Source: Bacteroidota bacterium
GTDB taxonomy: Bacteria; Bacteroidota; JABWAT01
Length of the DNA: 64,000 bases
NCBI GenBank assembly: GCA_017303995.1
Contig: JAFLBE010000024.1
Location: 1 to 64,000 of the forward strand
Reading direction: 5' to 3'
Positions 30,976 through 40,793 of this stretch are shown piece after piece. Under the pieces are notes generated by a model. The model saw only the letters and a list, made by a program, of their open reading frames with translations. It had not been told where the DNA came from and made no database searches. A program made the translations under genes and the position numbers. The first letter of the stretch is position 1. Each line of letters begins with the position of its first letter.

Positions 30976-31671
30976 ATGATTTATTCAAACACCCTTACCA
31001 AAACCTTCAGGTCAGGTGACTCTGATCTGACAGTTCTCAAATCTGTTTCCTTTCATATCGAAGCCGGAGAGTTTGTCTCCATTCTCGGACCGAGCGGCTC
31101 AGGAAAATCAACGCTCCTGGGTTTACTTGCAGGACTTGACCGTCCTTCAGATGGAAACGTCATCCTAAACGGACAAAACCTCAACAAACTAACCGAAGAC
31201 CAGCTTTCCATTTTCCGGAATAAGAATGTTGGATTTGTTTTTCAGTCCTTTCAATTGATACCAACACTTACCGCACTTGAAAATGTCATGGTTCCGCTTG
31301 AACTTCTTGGAATGAAAGACGCTGAGGAAAAAGCAAAAGCACTTTTAAATCAGGTTGGTCTATTTCCCCGGCGATATCACTACCCGGTACAGCTTTCAGG
31401 TGGCGAACAACAACGGGTTGCCTTAGCCCGGGCTTTTTCAACAACACCCGTCATTTTATTTGCTGATGAGCCCACCGGGAATCTGGATCAGAAAACCGGA
31501 ACCAAGATTTTTGATTTACTGCAAAATCTGAACGAAAAAAATGGCACCACACTCGTTTTGGTTACTCACGATCAGGCTCTTGCAAACCGTTCAAAACGAA
31601 TTCTCAGACTGGCTGATGGTGAACTTGTGAGTGATGAAATGGTTGCTGCTCAAACAGGTGAAGCTATATGA
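30976..31671 (+). CDS. ABC transporter ATPase, LolD/YbbA-type
   Basis: This nucleotide-binding subunit has Walker [10 protein letters not shown] (about 38-46), Q-loop region [18 protein letters not shown], signature [14 protein letters not shown], Walker [14 protein letters not shown] and switch His VLVTHD. Its subfamily (MacB/LolD/FtsE) works with FtsX-fold permeases on lipids, lipoproteins or peptides rather than by classical transport. The stop overlaps the permease gene as ATGA at 31668. The ATG at 30976 has no clear ribosome site. Confidence 0.94.
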   Translation: MIYSNTLTKTFRSGDSDLTVLKSVSFHIEAGEFVSILGPSGSGKSTLLGLLAGLDRPSDGNVILNGQNLNKLTEDQLSIFRNKNVGFVFQSFQLIPTLTALENVMVPLELLGMKDAEEKAKALLNQVGLFPRRYHYPVQLSGGEQQRVALARAFSTTPVILFADEPTGNLDQKTGTKIFDLLQNLNEKNGTTLVLVTHDQALANRSKRILRLADGELVSDEMVAAQTGEAI

Positions 31672-34193
31672 GATGGGGATTCGTTTTCAAGCTTGCCTGG
31701 CAGGAATTTAAATCAAACTGGAAGAAATCAGGATTTCTGATTCTATCCATTTTTCTTGGGGTTGCATCCCTTGTCGCCATCAATTCATTTAGTGAAAACC
31801 TGCAATGGTCGGTTGAAATGCAATCGAAAAATCTGAAAGGCTCTGATCTCAGTTTTTCTTCGAACGCAGTTTTAGCGGATTCTGTTCAGGTTATTATTGA
31901 TTCTTTGGTTTCTGCAGGAATGGAAGAAAGTCAAATAACCCAATTCCTTTCAATGGCTCTGAATCCAAAGACAGGTGATTCACGACTGGTTCAGGTCAGG
32001 GCAACCAAGGGTAACTATCCTTACTACGGAGCTGTGGTAACTGAGCCTGAATCAGCCTGGACAGATTTTAAATCCGGGAAAAAAGTCGCAATCGACATGT
32101 CACTCAGATATCAGTTAAAACTTGAACTGGGTGATTCTGTAAAAATTGGTGAAGCTTACTTTACGGTAGCAGGCTTTGTCAAGAAAATGCCGGGGGATTC
32201 TGGTTTTGGATTTGGTTCAGCAGGTAAAATCTATTTTCATTCCCAATATCTTGAAGAAACCAATCTGGTTCAGTTCGGCAGCAGAGTACGATACATTACC
32301 GAGTTGAAAAGTTATTCCGGACAAAAAGTTGACGCACTTGGCAAGTCCCTTTCAGATAAATTCAGAAACACCGAAGTAAATGTTTCAAGTTATATCAACA
32401 GAGAACAAATGCTTGGGAATGCTATTGACCGGGTCGGAAATTTTTTAGGGCTAATCAGTCTGATTGCCTTATTGCTTGGGGGCATCGGTGTTGCCTCATC
32501 GATAAATGTGTACATTCGCAAAAAACTGGACACAGTTTCAGTACTCAGATGTCTGGGTGCGACATCCTATGAAGTTGCTGCCATTTATCTTTTGGTTTCA
32601 GTTTCAATAGGCATTTTGGGTATCATCCTTGGCATCCTGACCGGAATTGGCATTCAATTTGCTTTACCGGCGTTGGTTTCTGCCTACCTCCCGATCGATC
32701 TGATTGTTTTTATTTCCTGGTCCTCCATTTTTAAAGGATTTGCTGTAGGTCTGATCATTTCGGTTCTGTTCAGTTTATTTCCGCTTAGTAAAGTACTTTT
32801 TATTTCACCTTTGAACGCACTTCGAAGGGATCTTAGCGATACGCTGGTTTCCGGAAAATCAAAACCCCTTTCCATTCTGCTTGGATTCATTTTTCTTGGC
32901 ACAATCTGGGCTTTTGCCGTTGAACAGGCCGATTCGTTGATGACAGGAACGTTTTTCAGTCTGGCCATCCTGGTTGTTCTGGGAATTTTGGTTCTTATTG
33001 CCTGGGGAATTGTAAAAACCACAAAACTTATAAAAATCAGAAAACTTCCCTACCCTGTCCGCCAGGGTTTATCAAACTTATTCCGTCCAAATAATCAGAC
33101 GGTCACCCTGGTTTTGGCTTTGGGATTTGGCGTTTTTCTGATTATGACGATTTACCAGATTCAGCGGGCTTTACTTGGTCAGCTTGAGTTGGGTGATACA
33201 GGTTCAAGACCCAACATGATTTTATTTGATATCCAGAAAACGCAAAAGGATTCTCTTCAATCCATTTTTGACAAAAAGAATTTTTCAAACACAGAGTTGC
33301 TGCCCATTATTCCGGCCAGATACAACGGAATCAGCAAAAATGGTGTCATCGCAAAACCTGACTCTTCCTTCATGTCGAGACCCCGATCAGAATATATGGT
33401 TACCTACCGGTGGGATCTTTTAAAAACAGAAACGATTTCTGAAGGAAACTGGTGGAAAAAGGAAAATGAAGCAATAGGCCCGGAAGTCTCAGTTTCAAAT
33501 GATATTGCGGCCAGAATGGGTATAAAAATGGGGGATCAGATTGTTTTTGATGTGCTCGGTGTTGAAAAAACATTTACTGTTACCTCCTTCAGAAAAATTG
33601 ATTGGATGGGTTTATCCCCCAATTTTGTTTTCGTGATGAAACCCGGTGTGCTTGAACTTGCACCCCAAACTTTTATAACCAGTCTGCATATTGACGGAAC
33701 GGAAAACCGGAGTCAGTTTCAGCGGGAACTGGTAAGTGCCTTCCCGAATGTGATGGCCATTGATCTTACCCTTGTGCTTGAAACTGTGGACAATGTGCTG
33801 AGCAAAATCAGTATCATCATTCGGTTTATGGGTTTTTTCAGTGTGGTAACCGGGTTGATTGTGGTTATCGGTGCCATTTCAAATGGAAAACGCCAAAGAC
33901 TGCGTGAGGCCGCTTTACTTCGGACCGTAGGTGCTGTGAAAATATTGATACAAGGGATTTTCTCAATTGAATTCGTAGTGTTGGGAATTCTTGCCTCCTT
34001 TACGGGTATTTTGCTTTCAGGTGGATCAGCTCAACTCTTATTCAGGTATGTCTTTGAAATTCAGGCACCTGTTGAATGGGGACTTATTTTAACCGGCACC
34101 TTACTCACAGCTACATTAATGCTGGTCATTGGCTGGCTGGTAAATGGCGGATTATTCAGACACAAACCGCTGGAAGTCCTCCGTGAGGAATAA
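31668..34193 (+). CDS. ABC transporter permease of the YbbP/FtsX fold
   Basis: This 841-residue membrane protein has an N-terminal helix (about 20-40), an extracytoplasmic MacB-like domain, a block of FtsX-type helices (about 255-480: LISLIALLLGGIGVASSINVYI, then several more), a second periplasmic domain, and a final FtsX block (about 720-825). This double layout matches YbbP-like permeases that pair with YbbA. In E. coli relatives the function remains poorly defined (linked to membrane-damaging compounds or lipid handling). It is coupled to the ATPase gene. RTVGAVKILIQGIFSIEFVVLG is the conserved coupling helix region. Confidence 0.92.
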   Translation: MRWGFVFKLAWQEFKSNWKKSGFLILSIFLGVASLVAINSFSENLQWSVEMQSKNLKGSDLSFSSNAVLADSVQVIIDSLVSAGMEESQITQFLSMALNPKTGDSRLVQVRATKGNYPYYGAVVTEPESAWTDFKSGKKVAIDMSLRYQLKLELGDSVKIGEAYFTVAGFVKKMPGDSGFGFGSAGKIYFHSQYLEETNLVQFGSRVRYITELKSYSGQKVDALGKSLSDKFRNTEVNVSSYINREQMLGNAIDRVGNFLGLISLIALLLGGIGVASSINVYIRKKLDTVSVLRCLGATSYEVAAIYLLVSVSIGILGIILGILTGIGIQFALPALVSAYLPIDLIVFISWSSIFKGFAVGLIISVLFSLFPLSKVLFISPLNALRRDLSDTLVSGKSKPLSILLGFIFLGTIWAFAVEQADSLMTGTFFSLAILVVLGILVLIAWGIVKTTKLIKIRKLPYPVRQGLSNLFRPNNQTVTLVLALGFGVFLIMTIYQIQRALLGQLELGDTGSRPNMILFDIQKTQKDSLQSIFDKKNFSNTELLPIIPARYNGISKNGVIAKPDSSFMSRPRSEYMVTYRWDLLKTETISEGNWWKKENEAIGPEVSVSNDIAARMGIKMGDQIVFDVLGVEKTFTVTSFRKIDWMGLSPNFVFVMKPGVLELAPQTFITSLHIDGTENRSQFQRELVSAFPNVMAIDLTLVLETVDNVLSKISIIIRFMGFFSVVTGLIVVIGAISNGKRQRLREAALLRTVGAVKILIQGIFSIEFVVLGILASFTGILLSGGSAQLLFRYVFEIQAPVEWGLILTGTLLTATLMLVIGWLVNGGLFRHKPLEVLREE

Positions 34194-34197
34194 TTAT

Positions 34198-34405
34198 GGG
34201 AGACCCCAAAGACCCTAAGACGCCAAGAATTCAGGGAATTATAGTTTTCAAAGTAAATATTAATCATGAACGTAAATTGAATTACCATTGTAAATCTATT
34301 TATTATAAGGCTTTATAAACTTTTTTTCTAACTAATTAACTTTCTCGCAGAAACATATAAATGTTAATTTTGAATTCTTCGGGTCTTTGCGCCTTAGGGG
34401 TCTCC
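34198..34405. repeat. Intergenic element bounded by 34-bp inverted repeats
   Basis: The left arm 34198-34231 and right arm 34372-34405 are inverted copies with 28 of 34 matches, both outer ends being GGGAGACCCC and inner ends AAGAATT. The 140-bp interior is AT-rich without an ORF. It occupies most of the 390-bp gap between the ABC permease and the coiled-coil gene. I see nothing else in 34406-34560. Confidence 0.72.
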
Positions 34406-34583
34406 CCTGAAATTCAGGGTAAGAATTTGGTTTCATGTCTCGTTTCGGATGCAAATCAGTTGAATATGAAGAGCAAACTACTATTTTTGCAGATCGTATT
34501 GTAATATTTCTGCTGTCATTCATTCGCTTTGCGAATATCTGGCTTTGAAACCCATTAAGGAATTTAACCCCGGGAAGGTCTTT

Positions 34584-35804
34584 ATGCCCATCGAGCTGAT
34601 TGTTAAGGAATTTGAAGAACTCAAGGCAATTGAAGAAAAACTGCTTTCGAATACTCTGGAACACAAACAGGATTACTGGAACAAAGTCACTCATTTCACA
34701 CAGATTCTGGTAAAATTCCCAAATCTTAAAACAAGTGATTACGAACAGTACAAAGCAGAACTGGAAGCCTCAATCAACCGGGTAAAAAACTTTCAGGCTG
34801 AACGTGAGCGGAAATATATTGCTCTTAAAGAGCAGATGCATTACAACAAAATTCAGGTTGAAAAAGAACTTGAACCTCTTGCTGAAAAGCATAGCCAGTT
34901 AACTGGTTCAGAACATCCTGAATTTTCAATGGAATTGTACAATAATCTGGTTCGCCTTCAAAAACGGGTCAGAATTCTGAGACCCCTCGACCGTGTGGAC
35001 CGGGAAAATTTTGATAAAAAACTGACAGAATTGCTCAGTTCTTTTGAAGAGCAGAAAAAGGCTGCCCGTGAATCCCGCCTGAGTGAATCTGATTCGATTA
35101 AAGATGATCTTTTTGCCCGGATTGATGCTCAGATTGAAGCATTGACTGCTTCCGTCAATGAAAAATCACAGGATGCATACGACCGGTTTTTCCAGGCCAT
35201 GGAAGGTATCAAAGCCGAACTTGCCAACGAGAATCTTGTCAAGAAACATGTTGATGCCCTTTGGAAAAAGTGGAAAAAATCAAAAGAAGATGCAAAAGAA
35301 CTGCTTTCAGGCGTTTATACTGCAAATCATGATGTTTTAGAACAGGAACTCGAAGCTTTTGCTGCCCGTCTTCCTGAAATAAAGAATCCGAAAGAAGCTT
35401 TTGGTCAATACAAAGCGCTTCAGAAAAAAGCCATTGAACTGGTCATGAAACGCCGCCAGAAAGATAAAATCTTCAAGCGTTTCAAAACCCTCTGGACGGA
35501 CTTACAAACTCAGTTTGAGTCTTTTCAGCAGGAAGCTGAAAAACAAAAACAATACCGTGAGCAGATTCAGCAAAAAGAAACTGAAAAGAAGGTACAGGAA
35601 AAATCACGGGTTGCCGATGATCTTCGTGAACAGTTAGCCCAGCATCAGGAAGCTAAGGCAAAACTTCAGAAGGAAATCAAGAATTCTGACCGGTCGACCT
35701 TCATCAGAAAAGCTCAGGAAGTGCTTGAAGTCCAGGAAAATATGATTGCAGAAATCACCCGGAAACTGGATCGACTTGAAAAGGACTCCCATAAAGCCGG
35801 TTAA
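34584..35804 (+). CDS. Coiled-coil protein, unknown function (DUF349-like look)
   Basis: This protein of 406 residues is almost wholly alpha-helical and highly charged, with no signal peptide. Repeated Trp-containing helices (DYWNKVTHF, ALWKKWKKSKEDA, TLWTDLQTQF) recall DUF349-type repeats, but I am not sure of that. The C-terminal 100 residues are a continuous Gln/Glu/Lys coiled coil (EAEKQKQYREQIQQKETEKK). I use the ATG at 34584 because GGAAGG lies 5 bases before it. The frame is open from a TTG at 34545. A terminator follows, so it is a single-gene unit. Confidence 0.75.
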   Translation: MPIELIVKEFEELKAIEEKLLSNTLEHKQDYWNKVTHFTQILVKFPNLKTSDYEQYKAELEASINRVKNFQAERERKYIALKEQMHYNKIQVEKELEPLAEKHSQLTGSEHPEFSMELYNNLVRLQKRVRILRPLDRVDRENFDKKLTELLSSFEEQKKAARESRLSESDSIKDDLFARIDAQIEALTASVNEKSQDAYDRFFQAMEGIKAELANENLVKKHVDALWKKWKKSKEDAKELLSGVYTANHDVLEQELEAFAARLPEIKNPKEAFGQYKALQKKAIELVMKRRQKDKIFKRFKTLWTDLQTQFESFQQEAEKQKQYREQIQQKETEKKVQEKSRVADDLREQLAQHQEAKAKLQKEIKNSDRSTFIRKAQEVLEVQENMIAEITRKLDRLEKDSHKAG

Positions 35805-35836
35805 GTTCAACTTCGGCCAGGAACGTATTTTCTAGA

Positions 35837-35865
35837 AGAAAAACCTGCTGCCGGCAGGTTTTTCT
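35837..35865 (+). terminator. Terminator after the coiled-coil gene
   Basis: A perfect 12-base stem AGAAAAACCTGC / GCAGGTTTTTCT with loop TGCCG is followed by GTTTT. Confidence 0.93.
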
Positions 35866-35887
35866 GTTTTTAAAAGGATCGGAAACT

Positions 35888-37165
35888 ATGAAAATTTATA
35901 CCGGAAACCAGATTCAGACTTATCTCAAGTTGCTGAAAAGCCGTCGGTTATTTGACTCAGATTCACTGCACGAAACAGTAAGTTCTATTATCAGAGAAGT
36001 CAGGCAAAATGGCGACAAAGCCTTATTTGCCTTCACTAAAAAACTGGATGGTGCAGATTTAACGGCGCTTCGGGTTTCTGAGAGTCACTTAAAAGCTGCC
36101 GAATCTGCCTTATCACCAGAAATCAAAGCCAATTTACTTGAAGCAGCAGAGAACATCCGGAGCTTTCACCGTCATCAGGTTGAAAAAACATGGCTGGTTG
36201 AAAAGGAAGAAGGCATTCTTCTCGGACAAAAGATTACGCCAATTGAACGGGTTGGTGTTTACGTTCCCGGCGGAAAGGCATTTTATCCTTCATCCCTGCT
36301 TATGAATGTTATTCCGGCCCAGGTTGCGGGTTGCAAAGAAATTGTAGTTGTTACACCCGTTTCAAAAACCGGTGAAGTCAATCAAGTTGTACTCGGAACT
36401 TGTGCCTTGCTTGGAGTTACAGAAGTTTATTCAATTGGTGGCGCTCAGGCCATTGCAGCTCTGGCCTTTGGAACAGAATCCATTCCATCTGTCGATATGA
36501 TAGTCGGACCTGGAAATCAGTACGTTGCAAAAGCCAAACAACTCGTTTTCGGTTTTGTGAAAATTGACAGTATTGCGGGTCCGAGTGAAGTAACCATTAT
36601 TGCAGATTCATCTGCTGATCCTGAACATCTGGCGATTGATTTATTCAGTCAGGCAGAACATGACGAAGAAGCTGCGGTCACGTTAATTACTGCAGATCAT
36701 GCTCTTGCTGAAAAAGTAATGCAGGTCATTCCTGCCCTACTGGAAAAGCAGCCCAGGAAAGAAATTATTGCTGCTTCGCTGGCCAAATATGGCGGAATTC
36801 TGGTAACTGACAATTTAGACGAGTCCTTTGATCTGGCCAATCAGATTGCACCTGAACATCTGGAACTGGCTATCAACCATGCATTGGACTATCTCGGAAA
36901 AGTTGATCATGCGGGCGCTGTTTTTCTCGGGCATTTTTCCCCTGAAGCAGTTGGCGATTATTTTGCGGGTCCGAATCACGTGCTTCCAACCTGCGGAACT
37001 GCGCGGTTTTTTTCTCCGCTTGGTGTTTACGATTTTATAAAGCGAACGTCAATCATCAGATACAGTGAAGCTGCTATCAAAAAACACGGGAAGGCTATTT
37101 CTTCTCTGGCAGATCTGGAACAATTGACCGCTCACGGAGACAGTATCAGGATCCGTGAAAAATGA
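35888..37165 (+). CDS. hisD: Histidinol dehydrogenase
   Basis: This enzyme oxidises L-histidinol twice with NAD to L-histidine, the final step of histidine synthesis. The family features are clear: RVGVYVPGGKAFYPSSLLMNVIPAQVAG, GGAQAIAALAFGTE, IVGPGNQYVAKAK, the zinc/catalytic region IAGPSEVTIIAD with DLFSQAEHDE, and AGPNHVLPTCGTARF. Its 425 residues are the usual length. It is followed by hisC after 109 bases that contain a 7-base-period array. The other his genes are not in the window. Confidence 0.97.
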   Translation: MKIYTGNQIQTYLKLLKSRRLFDSDSLHETVSSIIREVRQNGDKALFAFTKKLDGADLTALRVSESHLKAAESALSPEIKANLLEAAENIRSFHRHQVEKTWLVEKEEGILLGQKITPIERVGVYVPGGKAFYPSSLLMNVIPAQVAGCKEIVVVTPVSKTGEVNQVVLGTCALLGVTEVYSIGGAQAIAALAFGTESIPSVDMIVGPGNQYVAKAKQLVFGFVKIDSIAGPSEVTIIADSSADPEHLAIDLFSQAEHDEEAAVTLITADHALAEKVMQVIPALLEKQPRKEIIAASLAKYGGILVTDNLDESFDLANQIAPEHLELAINHALDYLGKVDHAGAVFLGHFSPEAVGDYFAGPNHVLPTCGTARFFSPLGVYDFIKRTSIIRYSEAAIKKHGKAISSLADLEQLTAHGDSIRIREK

Positions 37166-37167
37166 AT

Positions 37168-37209
37168 AGTTACAAGTTATAAGTTACAAGTTATAAGTCG
37201 AAAGAAGTG
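37168..37209. repeat. 7-base-period array (AGTTACA / AGTTATA)
   Basis: There are six units: AGTTACA, AGTTATA, AGTTACA, AGTTATA, AGTCGAA, AGAAGTG. The array begins 2 bases after the hisD stop. The alternating units resemble those at 1333 read on the other strand. Confidence 0.85.
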
Positions 37210-37274
37210 AAGATCCCCAACTAACTTCAGGGTTATAAGTGGCAGGAATATCAGGCTTACAAAGAAAAATCAAA

Positions 37275-38351
37275 ATGAATCCAATAGAATCTCTTTTCAG
37301 GCCGGCAGTTTTGCTGGAGCATGAATACAAAGTCACTGAACACATTTGTCAGGTTAAGCTGAATCAGAATGAAAACCCTTATTCTTTTCCTGCAGAATTA
37401 AAGTCAGAAATTGAAGCCGACCTGCTGAATGCTGCCTGGAACCGTTACCCGACGGTATTTCCGGATCACTTCATTTCACAGCTTGCCGGTCAGCTTGGTG
37501 TTTTACCTGAAAATCTGCTGATCGGGCACGGCAGCAATGAACTGATTTATTCGTCACTTTGGGCAATTTTGGGTCATGGTGATAAAATTCTGATTCCGGA
37601 ACCGAGCTTTTCTCTTTATAAAACCGTTGCCAATTTATGTGAAGCACTCGTTGTTCCGGTTCTTTCAAATCCTGAAACACTGAAGATGGATCTTGCGGAA
37701 CTTTCCATTGAAATTCACCGGCATCAACCAAAACTAACCATTTTATGCAGTCCGAATAATCCATCAAGCCAACGGATTCCGTATGACGATTTGATTGCTC
37801 TGCTAAAAATGAGTGAAGGATTGGTTTGGGTTGATGAAGCCTATATCGAATTTTCAGAAAACCAATCTCTGGTAAACCGGTTAAATGAATTTCCGAATCT
37901 GATCATTCTGCGCACCTTTTCAAAGGCTTTTGGTCTTGCTGGCCTCCGGCTTGGGTATCTGGTTGCTTCGGCTGCGGTGATGAATCAACTCAGAAAAACC
38001 AAAGTTCCGTTTACTGTTGATGAAATGAGCACCATCATAGCATCGAAACTGCTGACACGGATGGATCTGGTTGAAAAAAATGTGAATCTGATTAAGTCAG
38101 AAAAAGCGCGTGTTTTTGGCTTAATGAAAGCGATTAAGGGTATTCACGTATTTGAATCAGACACAAACTTCTTTATATTTAAGGTTTTGAAAAATCCGGT
38201 AAAACAGGTATTTGCTTCCCTTGTTTCAGAAGGAATTCTGGTGCGTGATGTGAGCAGTTACACCAACCTTGCCGGATGTCTTCGGGTGAACATTGGCTTA
38301 CCTGAAGAGAATGACCGTTTTCTGACCGCAATCAAAACCATAGTTTCTTAA
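37275..38351 (+). CDS. hisC: Histidinol-phosphate aminotransferase
   Basis: This PLP-dependent class I/II aminotransferase makes L-histidinol phosphate from imidazole acetol phosphate and glutamate. Landmarks are KLNQNENPYSFP near the start, GHGSNELIYSSLWAIL, CSPNNPSSQRIP, VWVDEAYIEFSE and the PLP lysine in LRTFSKAFGLAGLRLGYL. The family Arg is in CLRVNIGLPEEND. I use the ATG at 37275 (MNPIESLFRP); the frame is also open from a GTG at 37239. It probably shares a transcript with hisD. Confidence 0.96.
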   Translation: MNPIESLFRPAVLLEHEYKVTEHICQVKLNQNENPYSFPAELKSEIEADLLNAAWNRYPTVFPDHFISQLAGQLGVLPENLLIGHGSNELIYSSLWAILGHGDKILIPEPSFSLYKTVANLCEALVVPVLSNPETLKMDLAELSIEIHRHQPKLTILCSPNNPSSQRIPYDDLIALLKMSEGLVWVDEAYIEFSENQSLVNRLNEFPNLIILRTFSKAFGLAGLRLGYLVASAAVMNQLRKTKVPFTVDEMSTIIASKLLTRMDLVEKNVNLIKSEKARVFGLMKAIKGIHVFESDTNFFIFKVLKNPVKQVFASLVSEGILVRDVSSYTNLAGCLRVNIGLPEENDRFLTAIKTIVS

Positions 38352-38375
38352 GACCACAAGAAAAGGAGACCACAC

Positions 38376-39122
38376 ATGAACATTTTCGTATGTGTCAGTC
38401 AGGTGCCCGATACTGCTACCCGGATCAAACCGGCTGCTGACGGCAAGTCAATTGACAAGACCGATGTTAATTTTATTCTGAATCCGTATGATGAAATCGC
38501 TGTTGAACAGGCACTTCGTTTTAAAGAAGCACAGGGCGGTGAAGTAACCGTTGTTTCAGTTGGTGATGACACTGTTTTAAACACCATTCGCAAAGCATTG
38601 GCAATGGGTGCTGATAAAGCTATCCACATCAAGACCAGTGATGAAATTGACGGAATTTCAGCAGCCCGTGCAGTAGCGGATGTTATTAAAAATTCAAACC
38701 CCGATCTGATTTTAACCGGTAAAGAATCGGTTGATACCAATTCAGGTCAGTTCGCCACTTTTCTTGGTGCTCTTCTTGATTTTAACGTCGTCAATGTAGC
38801 GGTCAAACTTGATCTCACCGGAACCCAGCTTCGTGCCGAACGTGAGATTGAAGGCGGAAAGGAAGTCGTTGAAACTTCACTTCCGGCAGTCGTCTCCTGT
38901 CAAAAAGGTTTAAATGAACCCCGCCTCCCGACTTTGAAGGGAATCATGGCCAGCAAAACTAAAAAGCCCGAAGAAATTGCCTTCAACGGCGGATCTGCCT
39001 ACACCACCATTTCGGAACTGGTAAAACCACCGGCAAAACCAGCCGGTAAAATTGTCGGTGCTGATTTATCAGCCGTACCGGCATTGGTTGACCTGTTACA
39101 TAACGAAGCAAAAGTCATTTAA
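38376..39122 (+). CDS. etfB: Electron transfer flavoprotein beta subunit
   Basis: This subunit binds AMP and pairs with EtfA to carry electrons from acyl-CoA and other dehydrogenases to the quinone pool. It has the typical MNIFVCVSQVPDTATRIKP start, the LNPYDEIAVEQALRFKE segment, the ETF beta signature in VETSLPAVVSCQKGLNEPRLPTLKGIM, and the expected 248 residues. AAGGAG precedes the ATG. etfA follows after 14 bases. Confidence 0.97.
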   Translation: MNIFVCVSQVPDTATRIKPAADGKSIDKTDVNFILNPYDEIAVEQALRFKEAQGGEVTVVSVGDDTVLNTIRKALAMGADKAIHIKTSDEIDGISAARAVADVIKNSNPDLILTGKESVDTNSGQFATFLGALLDFNVVNVAVKLDLTGTQLRAEREIEGGKEVVETSLPAVVSCQKGLNEPRLPTLKGIMASKTKKPEEIAFNGGSAYTTISELVKPPAKPAGKIVGADLSAVPALVDLLHNEAKVI

Positions 39123-39136
39123 GGGTGGGAGAAATC

Positions 39137-40111
39137 ATGTCATCATTATTAATCGTTGCCGAACACCGGAACGGAAAATTAAAAAAATCAAGTTTTGAAG
39201 CTATTTCTAAAGGCGCATCCGTTGCCAAAGATCTTGGACTATCCGCTCATGTTTTGCTGATTGGTGGAACTGAAGTTGCCGGATTAACTGCCGAAGCAGC
39301 AAATTATGGCGTTACTTCTGTACTTACAGTTACTGATCCAAAATTATCTGCTTATGCCAACCGCGCATTTGCCACTGCCATCACTGAAGCAGCAAAAGCC
39401 AAATCGGCTTCAGTAATTCTGCTTTCTGCTACCTCGATGGGACGTGAACTTGGCGCTTTCGTATCAGTTAAACTGGATGCTTCTTTCGCATCAGACTGTA
39501 CCGATTTGCAATCTGCAGGCGGAACTCTTAAAGTCACCCGCCCGGTTTATACAGGAAAAGCACTCTCAACTGTTGAATTAAAGCAAGCGGTTAAAGTCAT
39601 CACCCTCAGACCCAATGCCTTCCCGGTTTTATCTGTTCCAGCCACTGCTTCTGTTGAATCTGTTTCGGTTTCATTTACTGAAAAGGATTTCGGAAGTAAA
39701 GTTGTGGATATGATCACCGCCTCAGGCAAACTCGATGTTGCCGAAGCAGAGATCGTTGTATCGGGCGGCAGATCGCTTGGAAGTGCAGAGAACTTTAAAA
39801 TTCTTGAAGATCTGGCTGAAGTTTTAGGTGGAGCCGTTGGTGCAAGCCGGGCTGCCGTTGATTCAGGTTACCGGTCTCATGAAGATCAGGTCGGACAAAC
39901 CGGCAAAGTGATTTCACCGAAACTTTACATTGCCTGCGGAATTTCAGGTGCGATTCAGCATCTTGCAGGGATGAGTTCATCTAAAGTTATTGTTGCCATC
40001 AATAAGGACAAAGAAGCTCCCATTTTTCAGATTGCGGATTATGGAATTGTGGCAGACTTGTTTGAGATCGTACCTGCTCTAACAGCAGAATTGAAAAAAC
40101 GTTCACATTGA
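39137..40111 (+). CDS. etfA: Electron transfer flavoprotein alpha subunit
   Basis: This is the FAD-binding subunit of the electron transfer flavoprotein. The N-terminal domain starts SSLLIVAEHRNGKLKKSSFEAISKG. The C-terminal FAD domain has VSGGRSLGSAENFKILEDLAEVLGGAVGASRAAVDSGY, QVGQTGKVISPKLYIACGISGAIQHLAGMSSSKVIVAINKD and PIFQIADYGIVADLFEIVP. I use the ATG at 39137 with GGGAGA before it; a GTG at 39125 is in frame. Confidence 0.97.
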   Translation: MSSLLIVAEHRNGKLKKSSFEAISKGASVAKDLGLSAHVLLIGGTEVAGLTAEAANYGVTSVLTVTDPKLSAYANRAFATAITEAAKAKSASVILLSATSMGRELGAFVSVKLDASFASDCTDLQSAGGTLKVTRPVYTGKALSTVELKQAVKVITLRPNAFPVLSVPATASVESVSVSFTEKDFGSKVVDMITASGKLDVAEAEIVVSGGRSLGSAENFKILEDLAEVLGGAVGASRAAVDSGYRSHEDQVGQTGKVISPKLYIACGISGAIQHLAGMSSSKVIVAINKDKEAPIFQIADYGIVADLFEIVPALTAELKKRSH

Positions 40112-40123
40112 CCAGGAGTTCAA

Positions 40124-40774
40124 TTGCGTAAGATACCGGTAAAGGTTGCCGGACTGACATCCAGTCCGTCTTCACTCGGAAGTTTTGGTTTATTATTAGC
40201 AGAGATCGACGGGAACCGGCGGCTTCCGATTATAATCGGGGCAGCAGAAGCCCAAAGCATTGCCATTGAGCTTGAAAAGGTGAAGTCCCTTCGTCCGCTG
40301 ACCCATGATTTGATGAAAAATATTCTTGAAACTCTTGGCGGAACCGTCACAGAGGTTGTTATCATCAACCTTCGTGACGGTGTTTTTTATGCCCGGATCT
40401 ATTTGGAACATTTGGGTACAAAGCACGAAATTGATTCCCGGCCGAGCGATGCAATTGCATTGGCTGTGAGAATTAAGTGCGACATTTTTGTCATGGAAAA
40501 CGTTCTTGAAGAAGCTGGCATTGAAGTCAATGAAGAAGAATTGCCAGACGACAAAGCCAGCCCGGATTCAGATGAACCTGGCCCAGAAGAAGAGAATCCC
40601 GATCTTGACCTTACCATAGATCTTGATGCTTTGGAAGAAGAATCATCAGGATCTTCTCCAAAAAATGACATTGAAAAATTGATTGAAGATATGAATCAGG
40701 CAATTTCGTCTGAGAATTATGAAATAGCCGCAAAACTCAGAGATCAGATCAACAAATTGAAGGGGCTATCTTGA
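40124..40774 (+). CDS. Bifunctional-nuclease (DUF151) protein with C-terminal UVR motif
   Basis: Residues 1-135 form a BFN/DUF151 domain (LLLAEIDGNRRLPIIIGAAEAQSIAIELE and DSRPSDAIALAVRIKCDIFV). An acidic linker follows, then a UvrB/UvrC-type motif (IEKLIEDMNQAISSENYEIAAKLRDQINKLK). The fusion is common in Bacteroidota and Chlorobi. Plant relatives degrade nucleic acids in defence, but the bacterial role is unsettled. The start is a TTG at 40124 with AGGAG 5 bases upstream. It lies between etfA and a large hybrid kinase and may share their transcript. Confidence 0.9.
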   Translation: MRKIPVKVAGLTSSPSSLGSFGLLLAEIDGNRRLPIIIGAAEAQSIAIELEKVKSLRPLTHDLMKNILETLGGTVTEVVIINLRDGVFYARIYLEHLGTKHEIDSRPSDAIALAVRIKCDIFVMENVLEEAGIEVNEEELPDDKASPDSDEPGPEEENPDLDLTIDLDALEEESSGSSPKNDIEKLIEDMNQAISSENYEIAAKLRDQINKLKGLS

Positions 40775-40793
40775 CCCATATAGGGTCTTTACC

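Noticed and set aside
34198-34405. Inverted-repeat element as a Rho-independent terminator
   Set aside because: The arms are 140 bases apart with an AT-rich interior and no T run, so a simple terminator is unlikely.
38376-40111. etfB and etfA as microcompartment cargo
   Set aside because: They are normal electron transfer flavoprotein subunits without N- or C-terminal amphipathic extensions and lie 10 kb from the nearest shell gene.
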